Program-made: the position numbers and the translations under genes | Source: Thermoplasmata archaeon | GTDB taxonomy: Archaea; Thermoplasmatota; Thermoplasmata; Thermoplasmatales; Thermoplasmataceae | Assembly (NCBI GenBank): GCA_021835265.1 | Contig: JAKBQK010000259.1 | Location: forward strand, 1 to 9,272 | Length of the DNA stretch: 9,272 nt | Direction: 5' to 3' | Notes under the pieces: generated by a model | What the model was told of the DNA's origin: nothing | Databases searched by the model: none | Seen by the model: only the letters and a program-made list of their open reading frames with translations | Shown: positions 4,468-9,272 of the stretch, piece after piece | Layout: the number at the start of each line of letters is the position of its first letter | Numbering within the stretch: position 1 is the first letter of the stretch

Positions 4468-7400
4468 GTGGATAAGAAGGAAGCTTTAAACAAGTATGTT
4501 AGAAAATATATCCTAAAGCTTACCTCACCTACAATGACAAAGAACGTTGAGAAGGCACTTCGCAAGAGTTTCTCAGAGGCTAATAATTTGGAATCTAGTT
4601 CTAGATTTTCCATGATTGATGTGGCCGAAGAAGTCGCTTCATATATAGTCAAAACTGGGAACTTGGGACGTAACGAATTCATAACTAGAACTACAGACAT
4701 TCCATTTCTTGCTGAGACGTTGAGTATTGATAAGTTGGGGGTTTTATATGATAAGAACTCTAAAAGCAGTAGTCTTTTCTTGAGCGTTGAAGACCTATCA
4801 AAACTGAATCAAGAGGATTATTTAAAGAAAATTGAGGAAGAATTCAAGAGCAAAGCCTCTATACGAGCTGAATTTGAAGTTCAACAACAAATGAAAGAAG
4901 TTGAGGAAATAAGGGCAGTGCTTGAAAGGAAGACTGAAGAATTAAAGAAATTTGAAAGTGAACTTAGCAAGCTTCCAGCAGATATGAAAATCGCAGAAAT
5001 TGAGAAACAAATTGAATCTTCACCCCACTTCGATTTGAGTGATGTAGGATCAGTTTGGTGGAAGAGATTCGGGCTCCCCGCGAATCCTCTTGAAACCTAT
5101 GACGGATTATACGGTATTTCCAGTGAAAGATTTGATGACATAGTGGTGAAGACTCCCTTAGTAAAAAGTTACTTGGATGATATTCAAGCGGATGCAGAAA
5201 TTTACAAAGGAAAGACCATAATGCTTATTGGAGACTTTGGATCTGGTAAGACAACCATTTTTCAGTATCTATCTGCTCAAACTGTATCTCGTGGGGTTGC
5301 ACCCGTCAACATTATTTTGAACCCAGCTCCTAGCGTGGCTAGCTTGACAAATTTGTTCTTACAAGAGTTGCTGAACGAGCTTTCAGAAATGTATAGATCC
5401 ATCAAAAACTTTGACCCTAGAAGCCAGGGTTCGAGTGGGAATTTATACAGAGATAATTTGGAACTGCTAAAGAGTTTAACTAGTGAAACCCCACATGGCT
5501 TTTTAATTTTTATCGATGGCTTGCATAAAACGGAATCCTATGTTGATCAAGTTATGGAATTTCTGCAACAGATTCAAAACATTTCAGAGTTTTTCATAAG
5601 AAACAACGTGAAAATTGGCTTCTTTATTGCTGGTTCATTATTATGGAAAGAGGTACTAGAAAGGAAACCTTCGCTATCCGGAAGTTACTATCGCACCGAT
5701 ACTATCCCTCTCCTGACAGAGGATTTTGCAATAGAGGCAATTAAAAGAAGAATAAACTTCTACCAAACTAAAACTCAGCAGCCTATCACGATTGAAGATG
5801 GTGGATTAAGAAAGTCATTTCAAGTTCTTAGTGAGAGATTGCAAAAGGGAATCACCTTCCGTGATTTCATAACTCATATTAGGAAGAGACTTGAACTTAA
5901 CAACTTTGAAGAAGTTGGTCTGACGGTCAGAATCCACATCGAGACCGTCGATGCGGTCAAGGCTAGCCTACGCCGTTCAACGTTTTATGAAAACTATCTT
6001 TTGTTAATGTCAGAAATCACAGGATCCTATAAGCTAAGAGTTGCTCTGCAAAATATATCCTCATTGCTTCTTCAGAACAAGGGCATTTCCGAACGCTCTG
6101 ATCTATTTAATCATAACAAAGGCGCATTTTATCTACTAAGAAAATATGATTTCATAGTTCAAAGAAAAACGAGTGAAGGAGACTCCTTCAAATGGCATCT
6201 TTCTGACGAACTCCTCGTTTCAATCCTTCAGATTAGTCAGAGTTTGAACCTTGAACCCAAGAGGATTTTACATGCAATTTTCCAAGAAGATTCGCTAGCA
6301 AAATCTTCAGAAACTGATTCAATCTACGGATCGTCGTTACATACAATTACAACTTTAATCTCAACGTGGAAAGATTCGATCCCAGAAATAACAAATCTTC
6401 TGGAGCAATGTAATGTTGCGATCGAGCGAACAAGTAAAAATGTAGCGGACATGAAATATCTATCTCCGTCAGACCTTAAACCCCCTATCTCGTTATTGAT
6501 TATGGCCATCAGCTTGATTATGTACCAAGGTAGAGTTACTGATGTATCTGATACGGAACTTTTCTTAACGTCCTGGGCGGCTCCAGACAATATCGATGAA
6601 ATCCGAGAATATTCTGATGAGACAGTTAAGATAAAGAATATTTTTGGAGCACTCCATAATCACAATAAAGTAATATCACAACTTTTGGAGATACTCAAAG
6701 ATCAAGTTAGGGGGGAGGCGGTCGCTAGACTTGGTGATAGAAATATCACACCCACTCAATCTAGAGTGATTCATCAGTTGAGGACAAAATTTCTGATTCA
6801 AGCGTATGAAGAAGCGCTTGACGGTGCATGTTCAATGCTGGAAAATGGCATAAGGGAAGTTGTTTATTCTTGCATGAGAGCTCTCTGGGGTCAAAATGCA
6901 ATCAATAGACTTCCTAGAGATATCAAAGATAAAGTGGAGAACCTTTCTGAGCGGGGACATCCTAGAACTAAACGAAATGCGGATATTAATTTTCTCTACG
7001 ATGTTTCAAGGAGCGAGTACTCGAAAATAATCTTCACCAAGGACATATACGATGCTATTTTTGCTCCTTCACTTAAAGATGCAGATAAGACTAAATTCAA
7101 AGATTCTATAGAACTCTCCTTTTCGCTCGACGATCGGCTAGCTCACAGAGATAGAAAGTCTTATTTTCGTCTTCATGCCACGGAGATTGCTGATATTATA
7201 AAAGCACTACCATGGGAGATGGAGAAGTTGCACGAGATAGAGATCAACTTTTTAGAAAAATGCAAAGTAACTCTTCACGCTTATGAAGGAATATTATCTG
7301 TGAACTTTCAACCCAATGATAAGCATTCAGTGGATTCGAATACATTTGAAATAAGCAAATCAACGTTGGACTTTTTTGCACAGACTATTCTAGAATACAT

Positions 7401-7614
7401 CGCTTACAAAGATATTATTTTGGAATTTCCTGGCACTCTTTTCATGCGTGTGGGACTGGAACCGGAAGTTTCGTTTTCTGCATTCAGGGCTTTATTGGCT
7501 GATGAGCTAATTATGATTAAGAAGGATCCAGTCCTTGGAGAATTGCTTTCTATCACTCAAAAAGGTAGAGAACTTCTAAAAAAATATTCAACTAAGACAA
7601 CAACTCCAATTTAG
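4468..7614 (+). CDS. Large multidomain P-loop NTPase with coiled coil and C-terminal HEPN-like region; possible defence ATPase
   Basis: The 1048-residue product starts at GTG 4468, the only start after the in-frame TAA at 4447. I do not recognise a named family. Regions: a helical N-terminus (1-110); a charged coiled coil (about 117-182); a linker VWWKRFGLPANP (196-207), like the FGL-x2-NP lead-in of ExeA/TniB-type AAA ATPases; a P-loop domain (about 220-440) with Walker A GDFGSGKT (255-262), Walker B FLIFID (D350) followed by Gly351, and a sensor-like strand IGFFIAGS (383-390); a probable winged helix (about 505-590); a helical part; a possible HEPN-like segment (about 775-915) with RLAHRD at 890-895; and a final winged-helix-like end, LLSITQKGRELLKK. 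The order sensor, ATPase switch, effector resembles STAND-type antiviral proteins, which use ATP hydrolysis to release a nuclease or other effector. That role is inferred. Cytosolic: no signal peptide or membrane helix. It stands alone between IS elements; transfer or replication-related ATPase functions remain alternatives. Confidence 0.8.
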   Translation: MDKKEALNKYVRKYILKLTSPTMTKNVEKALRKSFSEANNLESSSRFSMIDVAEEVASYIVKTGNLGRNEFITRTTDIPFLAETLSIDKLGVLYDKNSKSSSLFLSVEDLSKLNQEDYLKKIEEEFKSKASIRAEFEVQQQMKEVEEIRAVLERKTEELKKFESELSKLPADMKIAEIEKQIESSPHFDLSDVGSVWWKRFGLPANPLETYDGLYGISSERFDDIVVKTPLVKSYLDDIQADAEIYKGKTIMLIGDFGSGKTTIFQYLSAQTVSRGVAPVNIILNPAPSVASLTNLFLQELLNELSEMYRSIKNFDPRSQGSSGNLYRDNLELLKSLTSETPHGFLIFIDGLHKTESYVDQVMEFLQQIQNISEFFIRNNVKIGFFIAGSLLWKEVLERKPSLSGSYYRTDTIPLLTEDFAIEAIKRRINFYQTKTQQPITIEDGGLRKSFQVLSERLQKGITFRDFITHIRKRLELNNFEEVGLTVRIHIETVDAVKASLRRSTFYENYLLLMSEITGSYKLRVALQNISSLLLQNKGISERSDLFNHNKGAFYLLRKYDFIVQRKTSEGDSFKWHLSDELLVSILQISQSLNLEPKRILHAIFQEDSLAKSSETDSIYGSSLHTITTLISTWKDSIPEITNLLEQCNVAIERTSKNVADMKYLSPSDLKPPISLLIMAISLIMYQGRVTDVSDTELFLTSWAAPDNIDEIREYSDETVKIKNIFGALHNHNKVISQLLEILKDQVRGEAVARLGDRNITPTQSRVIHQLRTKFLIQAYEEALDGACSMLENGIREVVYSCMRALWGQNAINRLPRDIKDKVENLSERGHPRTKRNADINFLYDVSRSEYSKIIFTKDIYDAIFAPSLKDADKTKFKDSIELSFSLDDRLAHRDRKSYFRLHATEIADIIKALPWEMEKLHEIEINFLEKCKVTLHAYEGILSVNFQPNDKHSVDSNTFEISKSTLDFFAQTILEYIAYKDIILEFPGTLFMRVGLEPEVSFSAFRALLADELIMIKKDPVLGELLSITQKGRELLKKYSTKTTTPI

Positions 7615-7633
7615 TGTGGCTACACCCATAGGT

Positions 7634-7667
7634 AAATTCATCTAACCTGATTTATACAAATGAATTT
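7634..7667 (+). other. Stem-loop 3' of the NTPase gene
   Basis: AAATTCAT (7634-7641) and ATGAATTT (7660-7667) form an 8-bp perfect stem with an 18-base loop; two wobble pairs and a G-C pair can extend it on the outside. It starts 20 bases after the stop codon and may protect the messenger end. It is AT-rich, so it could be chance. Confidence 0.35.
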
Positions 7668-7682
7668 GTCATACTGTAATCT

Positions 7683-7699
7683 GCCAATTGGCTTTTTTT
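7683..7699 (+). terminator. GC-flanked palindrome followed by T7
   Basis: GCCAATTGGC (7683-7692) is a perfect palindrome followed at once by seven T bases, 69 bases after the NTPase stop. Archaeal termination needs mainly the T run; the palindrome adds support. It marks the NTPase gene as the end of its transcript and separates it from the following IS. Confidence 0.6.
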
Positions 7700-7730
7700 A
7701 CACGTTTACTATTGGTCTCCCCCCCTAATT

Positions 7731-7744
7731 ACCTATCTTTATAG
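7731..7744 (+). repeat. Left terminal inverted repeat of the IS1634-type element
   Basis: ACCTATCTTTATAG pairs with 9187-9200 on the other strand at 12 of 14 bases; the mismatches are at positions 6 and 11. The match continues outward as TAATT. Confidence 0.55.
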
Positions 7745-7749
7745 CTAGT

Positions 7750-7833
7750 TTTATTCACTACACTTCCACATCCATACCTTCACTGATTCCACCGAAACAT
7801 GTAAATACTTTGTAGTGTTTATTTATTCACTAC
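7750..7833 (+). repeat. Paired 12-bp direct repeats TTTATTCACTAC with an inverted GTAGTG
   Basis: TTTATTCACTAC is found at 7750-7761 and 7822-7833, 72 bp apart, in the leader of the transposase gene. GTAGTG at 7812-7817 is inverted with respect to CACTAC at 7828-7833 and could form a 6-bp stem with a 10-base loop just before the coding frame. These may be subterminal transposase-binding sites or a translational hairpin that limits transposase production. Confidence 0.4.
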
Positions 7834-7837
7834 GACA

Positions 7838-9190
7838 TTCATAAGAAAAATCAGGACAAAATCAGGGACATACCTTGCAGAAGTGCAGAACAGGCGTGTT
7901 GATGGAAAGGTGAAGCAGGAGTTCATTCGCTATATCGGAAAGGAGATGAGCGGTTCCCCTGTCAGGAGGGTATCCACCGATGACGTCAGGGTGATGGAGG
8001 TCCGTCGTTCTCTGGACGTTGATGCAGTTCATCGCATTGCCACCAGACTGGGAATAGGCAAATTGATTCCCATAATGGCAATGATAATGGTATATTCACA
8101 GCTGCTGGATCGGCCTGCAATAAACAGGATGCCCCAGTACCTGGATGAAACTGAGATCCTCAGGTACCTGGGTATTCAGGGAGTAACAACCCAGGATCTT
8201 TACTCTTCACTGGAGGAAATAAACGACATGGATTTCTCAACGGTGGAGAAGAAGCTTGCCAATATCTTTCTTGGAATAGAGGATAATAAGCACACTGTGG
8301 TGATCGATGTAACAGACACATACTTCACAGGCGATTCCCTGGATTCCAAACCACGAAAGGGCAAGGAGGGTAGGATAAAGAAACTGATCCAGATCACACT
8401 TGTTGTCACGGAGAAAAGGGGATTTCCATTGATGCACAGGACATATGGAGGGAATGTGTCAAACAGGTTCATCATGGACGATCTGGTGAAGGATCTGTGG
8501 ATGAATGGTTATACGGTAATTGTGGTGGACAGGGGCATGTCCGATCCTGTCAGAATAAAATCCCTGATCGGCCTGAAATTCATCATGATCTGTGGCCTCC
8601 GGAAAACAAAGGATCTTAAGAAGATCATAGACACAGTTGATCGAAATAATATATACACAAAGAACCACAGGGTCAAGCTGAAGAACACAGAGGTGTATTG
8701 CCACAGCATTGACTATCTGAAGGGGAAGCTTATAGTTGTCTTCAACCCGTCAATGGAATCGCTCAAGAAAGCACATTACTATGAGCATTCCTCCAATGAA
8801 AGCATAGCTAAATATCTCGGTTATTCCCTCATATATCACAACACATCCCTCTCCGAGGAAGAAGTGGTGAAAAAATACTATGACAAGGATTCGGTGGAGA
8901 GGGCATTCAAGCAGATGAAAGGCGTGTTGGATCTCAGGCCCGTAAGGGTATGGCTCAAATCACACATTGAAGGCCATGTGAAGATCTGCTATCTTGCATA
9001 TGCAATACTGAGTTATCTCGGATACATCATGGAGGGGAGCGATCCTTCCGGTTCAGAGGCTCTTGACTTGCTCAGATCAGGATACCGGGTATATCTGGAA
9101 GATAGCAAGAGCGGATTCAAATGGGAGAAAATGGTTACACAGCCAGCAATGCGGAACAAAATAATGGATGTAGTGATCAAAAAGACCTAA
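7838..9190 (+). CDS. IS1634/IS4-superfamily DDE transposase, start codon uncertain
   Basis: The first canonical start is GTG 7883 (435 residues), but coding sequence continues upstream: 7838-7882 reads FIRKIRTKSGTYLAE, which is the usual N-terminal strand of IS1634 proteins (phe-ile-arg-lys..., then tyr-leu). No ATG, GTG or TTG lies in frame between the TAA at 7802 and 7883, so the intact start has mutated or is non-canonical. Numbered from 7883, catalytic Asp142 lies in VVIDVTDTYF, Asp216 in VIVVDRGMSD and Glu339 in YYDKDSVERAFKQMK, with the IS4-type Y-x2-K-x3-E-x6-K signature; the insertion between the second Asp and Glu (about 120 residues) is normal. The end HIEGHVKICYLAYAIL is also typical. 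The core is intact, so activity depends on whether translation can begin. Base composition is more GC-rich than in the neighbouring NTPase gene. Confidence 0.85.
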   Translation, partial: FIRKIRTKSGTYLAEVQNRRVDGKVKQEFIRYIGKEMSGSPVRRVSTDDVRVMEVRRSLDVDAVHRIATRLGIGKLIPIMAMIMVYSQLLDRPAINRMPQYLDETEILRYLGIQGVTTQDLYSSLEEINDMDFSTVEKKLANIFLGIEDNKHTVVIDVTDTYFTGDSLDSKPRKGKEGRIKKLIQITLVVTEKRGFPLMHRTYGGNVSNRFIMDDLVKDLWMNGYTVIVVDRGMSDPVRIKSLIGLKFIMICGLRKTKDLKKIIDTVDRNNIYTKNHRVKLKNTEVYCHSIDYLKGKLIVVFNPSMESLKKAHYYEHSSNESIAKYLGYSLIYHNTSLSEEEVVKKYYDKDSVERAFKQMKGVLDLRPVRVWLKSHIEGHVKICYLAYAILSYLGYIMEGSDPSGSEALDLLRSGYRVYLEDSKSGFKWEKMVTQPAMRNKIMDVVIKKT

Positions 9191-9200
9191 AAAGTTAGGT
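9187..9200 (+). repeat. Right terminal inverted repeat, overlapping the transposase stop
   Basis: CTAAAAAGTTAGGT is the inverted partner of 7731-7744. It includes the TAA stop of the transposase. The same bases can fold into a small stem, ACCTAA with TTAGGT (9185-9200). Confidence 0.55.
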
Positions 9201-9245
9201 AATTAATAATTGCATCATTCCCGTTTTGATAACAAAAAACATTTC

Positions 9246-9264
9246 AAACAAATTTGTTTATATA
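9246..9264 (+). promoter_or_regulatory. TATA box and overlapping palindrome upstream of a gene beyond the window
   Basis: TTTATATA at 9257-9264 is a strong archaeal TATA box. It overlaps a perfect 14-bp palindrome AAACAAATTTGTTT (9246-9259) which covers the position of the TFB recognition element. A repressor on the palindrome would block the promoter. Any gene driven by it would start at or after about 9290, outside this window. Confidence 0.5.
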
Positions 9265-9272
9265 CTCCCATA

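Larger units (their letters stand above)
7731..9200 (+). mobile_element. IS1634/IS4-type insertion sequence, about 1.47 kb
   Basis: The ends ACCTATCTTTATAG (7731-7744) and the reverse complement of 9187-9200, ACCTAACTTTTTAG, match at 12 of 14 positions and enclose one transposase gene. The right repeat contains the last base of the penultimate codon and the stop codon, leaving no spare DNA. AATT occurs just outside each end (7727-7730 and 9201-9204) and may be a short target duplication; because AATT is a palindrome it could equally belong to the inverted repeats, extending them outward to TAATTA. The length suits the family. A C7 run (7719-7725) lies just before the left end. Confidence 0.6.

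Noticed and set aside
6324..6590. Minus-strand ORF inside the NTPase gene
   Set aside because: Fully contained in a 1048-codon gene on the other strand, with no motif or ribosome binding site.

Overview
The window looks archaeal, probably from an AT-rich, Thermoplasmatales-like genome (Ferroplasma, Cuniculiplasma and relatives). This is an inference from several cues: TATA-like boxes close to starts, T-rich terminators, GTG and TTG starts, winged-helix-rich proteins, and the style of the transposases. No rRNA, tRNA or housekeeping gene is present to confirm it. The region reads as an accessory island: remnants of three insertion sequences, two damaged surface-sugar genes, small orphan genes and one very large NTPase.

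Layout. Bases 1-615 hold the 3' part or whole of a small protein with a possible PD-(D/E)XK nuclease core. Bases 781-1363 hold three tightly packed small genes: a 36-residue Cys-containing peptide gene with a strong ribosome binding site, a two-helix membrane protein whose TTG start overlaps the preceding stop, and a C2H2 zinc-finger protein. On the minus strand, 3031-1664 is the tail of a polysaccharide-type operon. A family 2 glycosyltransferase, cut off at its N-terminus, overlaps by ATGA with an NAD-dependent sugar epimerase/dehydratase that carries a one-base frameshift in a T6A5 run.

Bases about 3032-4008 are nested insertion-sequence debris. An IS3/IS481-type DD(35)E transposase has an in-frame TAG just after its catalytic Glu. 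Its N-terminal part is replaced by the left end of an IS21-type element, with three CGCCGG repeats at an exact 24-bp period and a truncated istA. About 430 bp without a recognisable gene follow; they contain two perfect palindromes.

The central gene, 4468-7614, encodes a 1048-residue protein: N-terminal helical domain, coiled coil, P-loop NTPase, winged helix, a C-terminal helical region that resembles a HEPN domain, and a last winged-helix-like segment. This sensor/switch/effector layout resembles STAND/AAA-type antiviral ATPases, so a defence role is a reasonable but unproven hypothesis. It appears monocistronic, with its own terminator at 7683-7699.

The window closes with an apparently near-complete IS1634/IS4-type element (about 7731-9200), with imperfect terminal inverted repeats and a palindromic AATT at both edges. 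Its transposase coding frame runs upstream of the first canonical start codon. A good TATA box at 9257-9264 points to another gene beyond the window.
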